DNA of 64,000 bases, from contig CAVNZM010000001.1 of the NCBI GenBank assembly GCA_963693365.1, forward strand, positions 19,964,001-20,028,000. Reading direction: 5' to 3'. This stretch comes from Amoebidium appalachense. Its lineage: Eukaryota; Ichthyosporea. Each line of letters starts with the position of its first letter. Within the stretch, counting starts at the first letter, position 1. Shown one piece after another: positions 31,093 to 64,000 of the stretch. Under the pieces are notes generated by a model. That model made no database searches. It saw only the letters and a program-made list of their open reading frames with translations, and was not told where the DNA came from. The translations under genes and the position numbers were made by a program.

Positions 31093-31739
31093 CATGCCAG
31101 GGTGGCCCACCAAGTGGCCCACCCCTCAGGCTGATCGTGTGATCACCGTGTATACCATATCCTTACTAATATATGTTCATATGGTATACAACACCTGGGG
31201 AGAGGTATTCCTACTTTTTGAATGTCTGAAAATTTAACTTCCGTTTTTTCGCGCCAATATTAATTAAGCATAAAGCCTTACTTTGAGATTGCGATATTCC
31301 TACGTACTTTGATTATTGTGTTACATGGTGTTGAATAGTTGAGCTAGTGTGTGATGGTGGGACAGCCTTTAAATTTAGACACCGTGATGCAGTCATATAT
31401 TGGCTCGTGGCAATACTATACCGCAGTGCAAGTTATGTCCGTGCATGTGCACATGTACGATGTGAGACTGCGGATGTGTGTGACAGTGTATGTGCCACAG
31501 TGTGGACACCAGTATTAATTTGGTCATTGAATCATTATGGTGTACATTCATGGACGTACTAGTAGCCAGCCGGTGCTCTTGAGCTTAACGAAATTTGGAG
31601 GGACAGGGAGAGAAAAGGAGGCCGGGTCCAGGAAGAGGAAGAGAGGTTAAAAGGTGGTGTTGGTGGTGATGGTAGGTGGGGAGGGAGGGGCAGAAAGGGA
31701 GGGGCCCCGGGGGGTGGGTGGGTGGATGGTGGTGGCGGT

Positions 31740-31773
<34 letters not shown>

Positions 31774-32768
31774 TGCTTGTCAAAAGAGAGCGAGAGATCG
31801 AGAGAGAGAAAGAGTTCGAAGTTTCAACTAGCGTTGGTGTGGCAACATCATTATTAATACTGTATTGGCTTGGGTTAGGACGCACAGGAGAATGCTAGGC
31901 TTTGGCCAGATGCCCACAGACTATGCAAGTCCATATACAAGGGCTATATTAGAGTCTCTTGGGGGGAGGCCCTAAGGGGAACGGGGGTTGTGCGTGTGTG
32001 TTCGTGTGTGTTTGAAGAGGGGGGGAGAGGGCGGGGGGGGAAGGGAGGGGAGGGGGTTGGAGGGTATTGAAGCGCTGAAGGTTTCAAAGTTTATTATCAT
32101 AGTCAAAAATTATCATGGACACCATTGGATCGATGTTGCCTTCATTTCAGATTACGTCTCAAAAAGCTGAATTTGACCCAACGATGGACGAGCTTTAATA
32201 TTCAATGGTTGGGCACAGCTAGTGACATAGTATTAAATTTCAATAACTATTCTAAGGCTTGCGGCGTGTTTAGTCCCTTGCCCATTAAATCCAACCTGTA
32301 AGTGAAGAGACATATAATACCAGATACACTTAGTGTGCGTTATGTCGCTAAGTGGTGACTGTACATGTGTGTGTGTGTGTGTGTGTGCGCGTGCATGTGT
32401 GCGTGTGTGTGTGTGTGTGAGAGAGAGAGTGTGTGTGTGTGTGTGCGTGCGGGTATCTGCGTGCTTGCGCGCGTGTTTGTGCGTATGTGGTCCGGGACGT
32501 TATCTAGAACGACCTACAAGATTTCTGTAGAACTATGCAAAGGTACTCTGATACATCAGGTTTACTCAATTCATCGCGCGTTCATCATGAATTAACGATA
32601 TCGATTATCAAACAATCAAAAAATTCATCCACTTGTCTTTCCCCTAGAAATGCATCTGTCATAGGGCATGCATGGGAACAAACCATCTAGTTTATTGCTG
32701 AGATGACTTCTATTAATCTAACTTTCAAGGTTTCGTTTCCCAGCACATAAAATAATTTCTTTTCAGGG
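31093..32768. other. Intergenic region downstream of the bHLH-zipper gene
   Basis: No coding potential recognised. It holds a 12-bp perfect inverted repeat with an 18-base loop (TGTATACCATAT at about 31149 and its complement at about 31179), a poly-G tract (about 31738-31772), a purine-rich stretch (31590-31840), G-rich sequence (32018-32058) and a mixed GT repeat (32366-32446). Confidence 0.6.
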
Positions 32769-48644
<15,876 letters not shown>

Positions 48645-48646
48645 CT

Positions 48647-48718
<72 letters not shown>

Positions 48719-48727
48719 ATGTATGTA

Positions 48728-48796
<69 letters not shown>

Positions 48797-49257
48797 GTGT
48801 GCATGTGTGTGTGTGTGCGTGCGCGCGCGCACATGTGTATGCTTGTGGGTGCGCGTGTGTATGCTTGTGGGTGCGCGTGTGTATGCTTGTGGGTGCGCGT
48901 GTGTATGCTTGTGGGTGCGCGTGTGGGTGGTGTCTCTGTGTTAGAATCCGTGTGTGTGCCATGGTGTGTGTGTGTGGGGGGGGGGGGGGGGGGGGGGGGG
49001 GGAGGGGGGGGGGGGAGGGCATGTGCCTGCACGTGCTTCTGAAAATTCTACATAGTTTTTTCTATCTTGCCGGGCATTTTGTATGCCAGTTTTTATTGCA
49101 TTTATTTACATGAGCAGCCTTCTTTTTCACGTGCAGGTGAGCAAGCGGAGTGAGTAGTGTGGTGTGGGGTGCGGGGTGCGGGGTATGGGGAAAAGGGATG
49201 TTCAATGGTGCTCGTGGGTGTGTGGGGCAAAGTAGAATGCCTAAAAACAGCGGAGAA

Positions 49258-49321
<64 letters not shown>

Positions 49322-51744
49322 CGGCTGGGGAAAGATTGAACAAGCACGGCGCAAGCAGCGCTTAAGGTGGTGCGGGGAGAAAAGGAAAAGGAAAGTAGAG
49401 GTTATGGGGGGTGGGAGGCGGAGGTGGGGGAGATTCGAGGGGGGCTTGTGTGCTTTAAATGTAGCTGGGTGCCTGCCACATAGGCGTGTCTGAGCAGCAA
49501 CATGTATTGAGGCTATGGTAGATAGGGGGTACAGGGAAAGGAGGGAGTGGGGGGGGGGAGAGAGGGAGAGAGGGAGGGACGACCGTTTAAACAGGTGAAA
49601 GACAGGGGACACTGGTGTCCACCGTGCAAGGGAAACTCTAACGTTTACAGCAGTATCTAGCGGGTGTCGTTATGGTGTGGTCTGAAAACTACGAATGAGA
49701 CTGGCCGTGTTGGGTTTAAACAGCAGTTTGGGGTAGGACTGTGGCTGAATCATAAGCTCCTTAGTGAATGTTGTATATTTTTGGTTGCCAGGTGTGAACA
49801 TTTTTGCTAGTGTGTGTGGGAGCTGCGCAAGTAGCACTATTTTCTAGCACAAAAAGCAAACAGGAAAATGGTGTATTGTCATGTGCACATAGTGACCCCA
49901 AAATGCTTTTGCACATCGGTTGTTGCACGTGCACATGGAGGTAGGTGTATGTGTCTTGGCGCACGTATGTTAACGACATACGCACAAACGACGTGTCGGG
50001 AGCTGCTCCCAATCACTCGTGTGTGTGCGCCTATGTGCCTGTGTCTGTGTCTGTGTGTTTGGATAATATACTCGTTCATGTGTTAGTGTACTACTCGTGT
50101 GTGTGTATGTGTGCATGTCAGCACTAACAACAAAGTCGTGTGCTTCTATTGCATAAACGTGCACGTTGCACGCACAATGTCTGTACGTGCTTGTACGTGC
50201 TCGTGCAGCACATAATGTCCCCGTGTACACATGGTTGCACTTCTGTGCTAACTGAAGCGTATGGGTGTTGTTTCTTACCATGTTGGCCCTAGACACCTGA
50301 CTGCTGTGCGTTGCCAGCATCTTTCAGAGTGGCACCGAATAAATAAAAACGAAAATACCGGATGCCTCTCGCTGCCTATCCCGAGAGTATTTCCAGAGAC
50401 GACTCCTTTTAGCACAAGTAAATCCACTGCCTGCTTCTACATGCACACAGTACGTACGGCGCAGCATTGGGGCAACTGACCCCCATGCAGGCTATGTTTT
50501 TTTCGCTATGCAAAGTGCATGTCTCTACACGTATGAATGTTCATGCCAGATAATAAGTACTCCCTCCGGATCCTGACTTCGAGACGTGTACGTACGGGAG
50601 GCCGATATATGATGTGTGAAAGCCCAGGATAATGTGTATCGGTGTTTGTCGTGCGTTGTGATTCACGTCCAAAGCCTATCATTTGGGTCTGTGGTCTAGA
50701 CTTCGAAATTCTCCCCATTTCAATGACGGGTGGATCGACTGTTTGCCGGCGCATGCGCACGCACTGCGCAGTGGTTCTCGAGAGTGCGTACAAATAACCA
50801 CAGCCGCTGTTCGATACAGCAATTCTGGATTATCTCACACATAAAATTCTACGGCTAGGTTTACCTATTTCGAACCGCAGGGTCTATGTAGCTATTTATA
50901 TGTAGTTAGTGTTCATTTTGTTACACCTAAAAGAAGCTTCTAATGTTCAATTCATCAAGGTTTGATTTGATAGAGCTAGTAATACTTCAACATGTATTCT
51001 CGGAACGGAATAGTGGACATAATCTCAACATACTTTTCCCATGGAAATTTAAAAACAGGGATAGACATTAGCTTTTTCGTGAACCCTTACCAAACCAAAC
51101 GTCATTGATCAGAGGAGATAACAGCCATAAAAGGAAGGTATTCCAGGGCTGAGAAGGCTTTTGATTGGTAAGGGCAACCCACTAGAGTCGTCATCATTTA
51201 GTAAAATATATGCGTAACGTTGCAAGATTTCCAACAGTTTTGATTGCTAAAAAAGGCCGAATGCAACATATAATCAGCAAGCTTATACATATGTACGCAA
51301 GTCATCTACTTAAGATTTATCATATATTTATATATCAATAAACCACTTACTTACTTCCGTAAATGTCATTCTATAGCGACACTTACCTTATATTATTGTG
51401 CCACTCAGATCCCAAAGAGTCAAAAGAAAACTTGCGCTTGCTGTGGGGGTCCTTCATGTTAGCTCCCACGCATTCTGTAGCTCTAGGGACACAAAAGTGG
51501 TGTCGTCTGCACAGTGTTTGATTGGTCCAATCTTCTAAAAGATAAGCCAATCAAGTTCGCACAGAACTTTGGCTCATGATTGCGCAAACAGCAAGTTTCG
51601 ATTACCCACACACTTGGATGGAATGCAGCCAAGAGCCGTTTTGATTGGATGTCTGTATATCTGGATGTCAATTTTCGTGGTTATTTGGGATAACATTCAT
51701 AGCTTCGCTCGCTTCGCTTTATTAAATTTCTTTGAATTGCTTGT
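48645..51744. other. Upstream region of the bHLH-zipper gene; no gene recognised
   Basis: Contains the CA/GT tract and minisatellite (to 48922), poly-G at about 48975-49016, a 64-base G tract with one C at its end (49258-49321), and unique sequence from 49400 to 51744. Minus-strand frames such as 50506-50793 and 51483-51671 show no domain. Undetected 5' exons of the transcription factor may lie here. Short inverted repeats with GATTGG/CCAATC arms occur near 51508-51552. Confidence 0.55.
48835..48922. repeat. 22-bp minisatellite, four units
   Basis: Four successive near-identical copies of GTGTATGCTTGTGGGTGCGC plus GT, directly after a long (GT)n tract with GTAT variants (48655-48810). Confidence 0.9.
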
Positions 51745-52515
51745 TTTCATTTAGTTAGGATACCTGATGGTCACCCTCTTTATGCTTTCTTCCCCCCCCT
51801 CCCTCCATCCCTCTTCCCCCCCGATTCACCAACGCCACTTCTGAATGTCCTCAGCCTACCCTCTTTCAACCTGATTCTTCCTCTCGCTATCTCACTCCCT
51901 AGAATTATTTTCTCTTCCTGTTTTTTCTGCCTTTTCGAGTTATTACCATACGCAGTATAAGTTTCTTTCTCGTTCTGATAGAGAAATCAAAGGTAAAACT
52001 CAGTCGGCATGTGTTATGTTCCTTAGGCAACACCGTAGTGATCATTATCGCTTTTTGGGAGTTTTGGCAGGATACATTTCAGAATCTCCTGCTGTACGTA
52101 TGGATACCACCCTAGTAGATAAGTCTGTATGGTGCTATTGCCTGGGAAGTTGTGCAGTGGCGTTGTAATTCTTGTTTCCATCGCCGCTGGTGCCACTTTT
52201 GTGCTGAACTTTTTAATCGAAAGCATGTTGATAGTTGTGAGTTTTTATGTCGCGTTTTGCCTCTTTCAGTTCCCTACGGGTGTCTGCTACACTGGCTGGC
52301 AATGTGAACACTTTAGACTTTTCATTATGTAAATTAGCTACTTCTATTCATCCTTCCTCTCGTAAACCTACCACACTTGCCGATTTTGCCATTTTAACCC
52401 CTTCGTGTGATATTGCTTGGAAATGTTTGTTTTGGCGTTGTAACCCTAGTTTCCATAAATGTTTGTGTCACTTTTGTGCAGAACCTCTTTCTCGCAAACA
52501 TCTACATCTAAGATA
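51745..52515 (+). mobile_element. Truncated non-LTR retrotransposon 3' fragments
   Basis: 51745 to about 52335 is a diverged copy of 54718-55300 (same order, several indels and substitutions). 52336-52515 continues with a second, more diverged copy of the C-terminal Cys/His segment (CNPSFHKCLCHFCAEPLSRKH against CNSCFHRRWCHFCADLFNRKH). Confidence 0.75.
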
Positions 52516-52570
52516 AATGTATTTATTTATCTCACTGACAGATTCTTCCGTTAGAAATGCGGACTTCATA

Positions 52571-52735
52571 TCACTTTCCTTTCACATCAATTTTTTTTCC
52601 CGATTTTTCATCATGGCAGGTATACATATTATTAATATAAGAGCTTTCGCTTCTTTCTTTTTGGGACTTCATTTTCACTTCGATCACTTTCCTTTCACAT
52701 CAATTTATTTTCCCGACTTTTCATCATGGCACTGC
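52571..52735 (+). repeat. Direct repeat pair of about 45 bp
   Basis: CACTTTCCTTTCACATCAAT and following bases to CATCATGGCA occur near 52571-52618 and again near 52688-52731. It may be a retrotransposon end or a local duplication. Confidence 0.6.
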
Positions 52736-53009
52736 GGAAGACACTCGATAAGGTCTCATGCTTGTGGAAGGCACACAATATGCAGGACTCGAATAGGCGA
52801 CGAAATATGTTAGTTAAGGTGACTGGCCGGAAGGAAGAAATCGGACCAGTAGAGACCTTCTTGCGGACGGGATTTATAATGGTGTCATTCCACGACGAAG
52901 GAATGAATCCAAACTCATAGAAGGCAGAGAAAAATTCGCTCACCAAATACGCAAAAGGGGGTGGAGGCGGCGTATTCCCGCCTTTGGCAATAACGGGCGG
53001 AGGGCACAA
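52700..53009 (-). mobile_element. Inverted RT fragment of the same non-LTR element
   Basis: A minus-strand frame contains PPPPPFAYLVSEFFSAFYEF, NPVRKKVSTGPISSFRPVTL and TNIFRRLFESCILCAF, the counterpart of the plus-strand segment at 53533-53745. Two fragments of one family thus face each other. Confidence 0.8.
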
Positions 53010-53142
53010 TGCCTTAAGATTATTTAAGTCGTTATCTCCTCCGTATCCGAGAGTGAGGGCTTTTGTATTTTTCTTCTCCGAGATATCGGTGATATCTCGA
53101 TGGCTTCTATTTTGCTGAGCATGTCAATAAAGCCATTATAAA

Positions 53143-53204
53143 AAATGATTTTCACACAGTGTTCAGGTATCTCAGTATGCACTTGTTACTGGATAGCTCG
53201 TGAA
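53143..53204 (+). mobile_element. Short 3'-terminal fragment of the non-LTR element
   Basis: Matches the last bases of the coding region of the downstream copy (TTTTCACACAGTGTTCAGGT ... CTGGATA(A/G)CTCGTGA at 55340-55396). It marks the 3' end of a separate, mostly lost copy. Confidence 0.75.
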
Positions 53205-55605
53205 ATCCGCCGGTCGGTTTGGGCCTTCCGTGCAAGTCTATGCCCCGTCTCCTTCCATCTCCGTTGCTGAATCCGTCGATGACTATTATGCTTCCCTATT
53301 TTCGCTTCCTAACGTGTCCACGGTTCCATCACCGCCCGCTGGCCTCTCCCAGCCGCCAAGTTGGGAGCCGGACCGATCGTTCCCGGGCACTTTTCATAGT
53401 TATTTCAACTCTTCGGCTGTTTTTGGTGCTATACGGGCGTTAAAACCCCGCAAGGCGTGCGGGCCGGATGCTCTTCCTCCCGTGCTTTTCAAGGTTCTTT
53501 CTCCCGTGCTTCCGCCCCGTAATCGTGCAGAGTCCCCCCCGCCCCCGCCTTTTGCTGTCCTTCTTAGTGAGTTTTTTTCGGCTTTTTTCGAACTCGGGTT
53601 TATTCCAAATTCGTGGCTTGACACAATCGTTACGCCCGTTCGTAAGAAGGTATCGCAGGGGGTCATTAACGACTTTCGTCCCGTCACACTTACCAACGTT
53701 TTTCGTCGGCTCTTCGAGGGTTGCATGCTTCGCGCGTTTAACACCGACGATTCTTTAAACGCCGTGTTCCGTCTTTCTTCCCTTTAAGGGGGCTTTCGTC
53801 ATGCCTATTCGTGTTATACTCACAGTCTGTTACTCCATGAATCCATTACTTCTGGCTCTCCACACGTTGTCTTCATCGACCTTAAGAACGCCTACGACAC
53901 CGTACCCACTGGTTTGTTATGGCATAAGCTAGCTATGCGGGGCTTACCAGCCCCCTTTGGCCGTCTTCTGCAAGCGTTGTTCGATACCACTCGCGGACGC
54001 GCGGCGGTCAATGGAACATTAACACCCGGTTTTTCCCGTTCCCGGGGTCTTCTGCAGGGGTCCCTCCTGAGTCCGTTGTTGTTTGACGTTTTCATTGACG
54101 ATTTAGCCTGCGCCCTCGAACCCTTTGGCCAACTGCATACCCGTCGTGTACCGGGTCTCCTTTTTGCGGACGATATTGTTCTTCAAAGTTTGTTCCTTAA
54201 CCGAAGATGTCATGCACCAGATACTTCGTCAGGTGGATCAATGGTGCACCGAGAATTTCATGACAGTCGGAATTGCAAAGTGTGCTACTTTTTCGAAGAA
54301 CACTGTTCCTTTCGATTGGCCGGCCTTCCTATTCCTGTTCAGAGCACCTATGACTATTTGGGTATTCCTTTTACTGCACGGGGTATTGATTTCCGCAAGC
54401 TCCTCACAGCACGGATCGCTCGTGCGAAGGGTAAGCTTCACATCGTGTCAAATATGTTTCAACAGGAGTCTGTGATCCATCCTGCGAACCTTCTTCTCTA
54501 CTATAAAACTTTTTTACGGCCGACTTTCGAATATGGACTTCCGCTATTGGCCTGCGCCCCACCTCGCGAGGCGGCAATGGCGCTGAACGAGTTCGACGAT
54601 TTTCAGGGTACTGCGCTACGCACTTTGTTTCGTACTCGGTTTGTGCCTCCCTTAATCAGTATGTTTGGATTGTCGTCTGCTGTTTGTCGTATGGAGGAAT
54701 TGTCTCTTCGTTTTGGTTTTCATTTAGTTAGGCTACCTGATGGTCATCCTCTTTATGCTTTCTTTCCCCCCCCTCCCTCCATCCCTCTTCCCCCCCGATT
54801 CACCAACGCTACTTCTGAATGTCCTCAGCCTACCCTCTTTTCACCTGATTCTTCCTCTCGCTATCTCACTCCCTCTTTCTTTTCTCTTCCTGTTTTTTCT
54901 GCCTTTTCGCGTTATTACCATACGCAGTTACTGTATAAGTTTCTTTCTCGTTCTGATAGAGAAATCAAAGGTAAAACTCAGTCGGCATGTGTTATGTTCC
55001 TTAGGCAACACCGTACTGATCATTATCGCTTTTTGGGAGCTTTGGCAGGATACATTTCTCCTGCTGTACGTATGGATACAACCCTAGTAGATAAGTCTGT
55101 ATGGTGCTCTGATGTTGATATTGCCTGGGAAGTTGTGCAGTGGCGCTGTAATTCTTGTTTTCATCGCCGCTGGTGCCACTTTTGTGCTGACCTTTTTAAT
55201 CGCAAGCATGTTGATAGGTGTGAATTTTTATGTCGCGTTTTACCTCTTTCCCTCCGGGTATCTGCTACACTAGCTGGCAATGTGAACACTTTAGACTTTT
55301 TGTTGAATTCTGTTGGTCGTCACATTGAGTATTTATATGATTTTCACACAGTGTTCAGGTATCTCAGTATGCACTTGTTACTGGATAACTCGTGAAGTTT
55401 TTTTCTTGTCTTCTCAGTATGCCGTGCATACTTGTCATATCTTTCCGTCGAATAAATCCAGTCAAAAGAAAAAAAATCATTCCGTCGAATACAGTAAATC
55501 CAGTCAAAAGAAAAAAAAGTTTTTATTGTCTTCTCAGTATGCCGTGCATACTTGCATATCTTTCCGTCGAATAAATCCAGTCAAAACAAGAAAAAACATT
55601 TGCTT
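53205..55605 (+). mobile_element. 5'-truncated non-LTR (LINE-type) retrotransposon with decayed RT
   Basis: 53205-55395 reads RT motifs RALKPRKACGPDALPP, NDFRPVTLTNVFRRLFEG, VVFIDLKNAYDTVP, LLQGSLLSPLLFDVFIDDLA and the catalytic LLFADDIVL, then a C-terminal Cys/His motif CNSCFHRRWCHFCADLFNRK. An in-frame TAA (53785-53787) and two frame changes (about 54190 and 54312) disable it. The endonuclease domain is not seen, consistent with 5' truncation. The 3' tail (55397-55605) carries three related units ending AATCCAGTCAAAA(G/C)AAGA or A-runs. Confidence 0.85.
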
Positions 55606-55658
55606 GCGTTTTTTTTCGCCTCTTTCCTTTGTGTTGCAAATGCAAGTTAGTAGTGAAC

Positions 55659-62049
<6,391 letters not shown>

Positions 62050-62320
62050 CCAGGTTGGGGAATAACCTGTCCCGGGATTTTTGTTTACGGTTTTCGTACT
62101 TGCGGAGTGCAGTAGCTGGTTATCAAACTCCGAATGTTCTGGATGTGCCCTCCTATCGAGACGCTATCAGTTCCTCTTTTTATACGTTGTACTTGAAGGT
62201 GCTGAGACGGGAAGATTTTCTTGTTCTGGGATAGGTAATGTACAGTACGAAATGATTTAGGTGTTGACTATTGCTACGAAGGTTGTGAAAGTAGCGTGAA
62301 TGTGGTATTGGTATGTATGC

Positions 62321-62728
<408 letters not shown>

Positions 62729-62922
62729 CTGATTTTCCTTCCTCCTCTCTTCCTTTCCCAAGTTTTTTTTTTGTTGGGTGCGTATACGTGTGTGTGTGTG
62801 TGTGGGTTTTCTGATTTTCCTTCCTCCTTACTTTTTTTTTTCTTTTTTCCTTTTTTTTTTTGGTGCGTACGTGTGTGTGTGTGCAAGTGTTTGGTGGTGG
62901 TGGTGGGGAGTGGGGAGTGGGG

Positions 62923-63045
62923 TTTGAATGCGCCAAATTTAAAAAGTACGAAGTACACATGAACAGCGGATAACACGATGCAAAGTGCAAACCATGCATA
63001 AAGAGTATGCATAATAAGCAGAGCCCATCCTCAGAAGGGGCCCAC
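62923..63045. repeat. Dispersed repeat, copy 3
   Basis: Closest to copy 1, including the AGCAGAGCCCATCCTCAG and GGGCCCAC end, with a 9-base insertion near the start. It is followed by a poly-G tract (about 63051-63092). Confidence 0.85.
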
Positions 63046-63051
63046 GGTGGT

Positions 63052-63094
<43 letters not shown>

Positions 63095-64000
63095 GTTGAT
63101 AAATTGAGCTGATAGACGTGCTCCAGAACGGTACATGATAGTACTGTCCATGCACATACCCCCCTTCCCCTCCCCGGGCCTGGGCCGGGGCCCCGGGGAG
63201 GGAGGGGAGGGGGGTGGGGGGATCAATACGCACCGTTGTTCTATTCCTCATGAGTCTTTGAACACAATACTAAGACCAAAAAGCTCCCCCCTCCCCTCCC
63301 GTTTCCCCCTCACACCCCCTCTGGTAAATCCCTCGAGCCCCCCCCCCCCCCCCCCCCCCCCTCCCTTCCTTCCGCCTTACTGGTGAATCTTTTGAGGCCA
63401 CCCACCCCCCCCCCCCCCCCTCCCCCTCTCCCCCCCCCCCCCTCCCCCCCCACTCCCCGCCCTCCCTTCCCTCTTGCTGGTAAATCTGCGAGGGCAACCC
63501 TGTGGATGGCATGGACATACACCCATACGAACATACAGCAGTGCCCATGCGCGGGCATGCACATCACACGCACCAACTGTCAGTCCCAAATCACTTGTGT
63601 CAACTGCTTAGACAGGAGGATTGTTATTTCTTGCAACTTGGCCATTAATTAAGAATTGCCATTTCATAAATATACTATAAGTCTAGTGCCGCGTAAATAT
63701 GAGCGCTACGCACGCTACCAGTATACAGGGTATATTATATATATATGCTAAGTTCATAGCCACGTTTGACTCACTCACCGAATTGGCAGTACAATACTAT
63801 GACATATATTTACCTATCGACATACATGCATATTCGAGCGTACTATATATTATACACTATTACACATGGATAGTACTAACAGACACCCGATACGAAAGTC
63901 GGATGATATTGATGCAGGAGTGCAATCGTCGATCTTTCCTTCGACGCATGTGGCTATGCACACACCTCGAGGCCACTAGCCCAACTGATATCCTCTACCT

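Noticed and set aside
48835-48922. CRISPR-like array
   Set aside because: The units are contiguous with no spacers, in a eukaryotic intron/upstream context. It is a minisatellite.
50506-50793. 95-codon minus-strand frame upstream of the transcription factor
   Set aside because: Basic and unstructured, with no acceptor/donor pair in phase with exon 1. I could not support it as a 5' exon.

Overview
This is a eukaryotic, intron-rich nuclear window. Host genes have GT-AG introns of hundreds to more than a thousand bases, crowded with uninterrupted poly-G/poly-C and (CA)n/(GT)n tracts. Three protein genes, one tRNA gene and a large nest of retrotransposons can be supported. The Mondo/Mlx-type bHLH-zipper factor, a family I know mainly from animals and their relatives, suggests a holozoan, perhaps a unicellular relative of animals such as an ichthyosporean. 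That placement is inference, and nothing here fixes the species.

Layout. (1) About 1-3 kb, + strand: three exons of a TLC-domain membrane protein whose 5' part lies outside the window. (2) 3.07-3.73 kb: a Tourist/PIF-Harbinger-like inverted-repeat element with a TTA duplication. (3) About 5.17-31.09 kb: a nested stack of LTR retrotransposons. An old, decayed chromodomain Ty3/Gypsy element (B, minus) is split by a 15.2-kb Gypsy element (A, minus; TSD GCACG) and by a 5.9-kb Copia element (plus; TSD GCACC). Element A is itself split by a 7.1-kb Gypsy element (C, plus; TSD GGCTC). All three young insertions have intact terminal motifs and matching target duplications, so the order is B first, A and Copia into B, and C into A.

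(4) 32.77-48.64 kb, minus strand: a 24-exon gene reconstructed here by hand. All introns are GT-AG, all phases agree, and 851 codons run without a stop. It encodes a Mondo-like N-terminus, a long linker with a 14-3-3-like motif, an acidic segment, an Mlx-like bHLH-zipper, and a WMC-like C-terminal domain. A tRNA-Glu(CTC) gene lies in one of its introns on the same strand. (5) 51.7-55.6 kb: several truncated copies of one non-LTR retrotransposon, some inverted, ending less than 100 bases before the next start codon. (6) 55.66-62.05 kb, plus strand: a complete six-exon HEMK1/PrmC glutamine methyltransferase gene, 348 aa, with a probable mitochondrial presequence. (7) 62.05-64 kb: microsatellites and a third copy of a dispersed repeat.

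Recurring themes are CA microsatellites that run directly into 3' splice sites, homopolymer tracts whose strand tends to follow gene direction, and reading frames of young transposons that break at G-runs. Most long predicted frames of His-Thr, Val-Cys, Pro or Gly repeats are translations of these simple repeats and are not annotated as genes.
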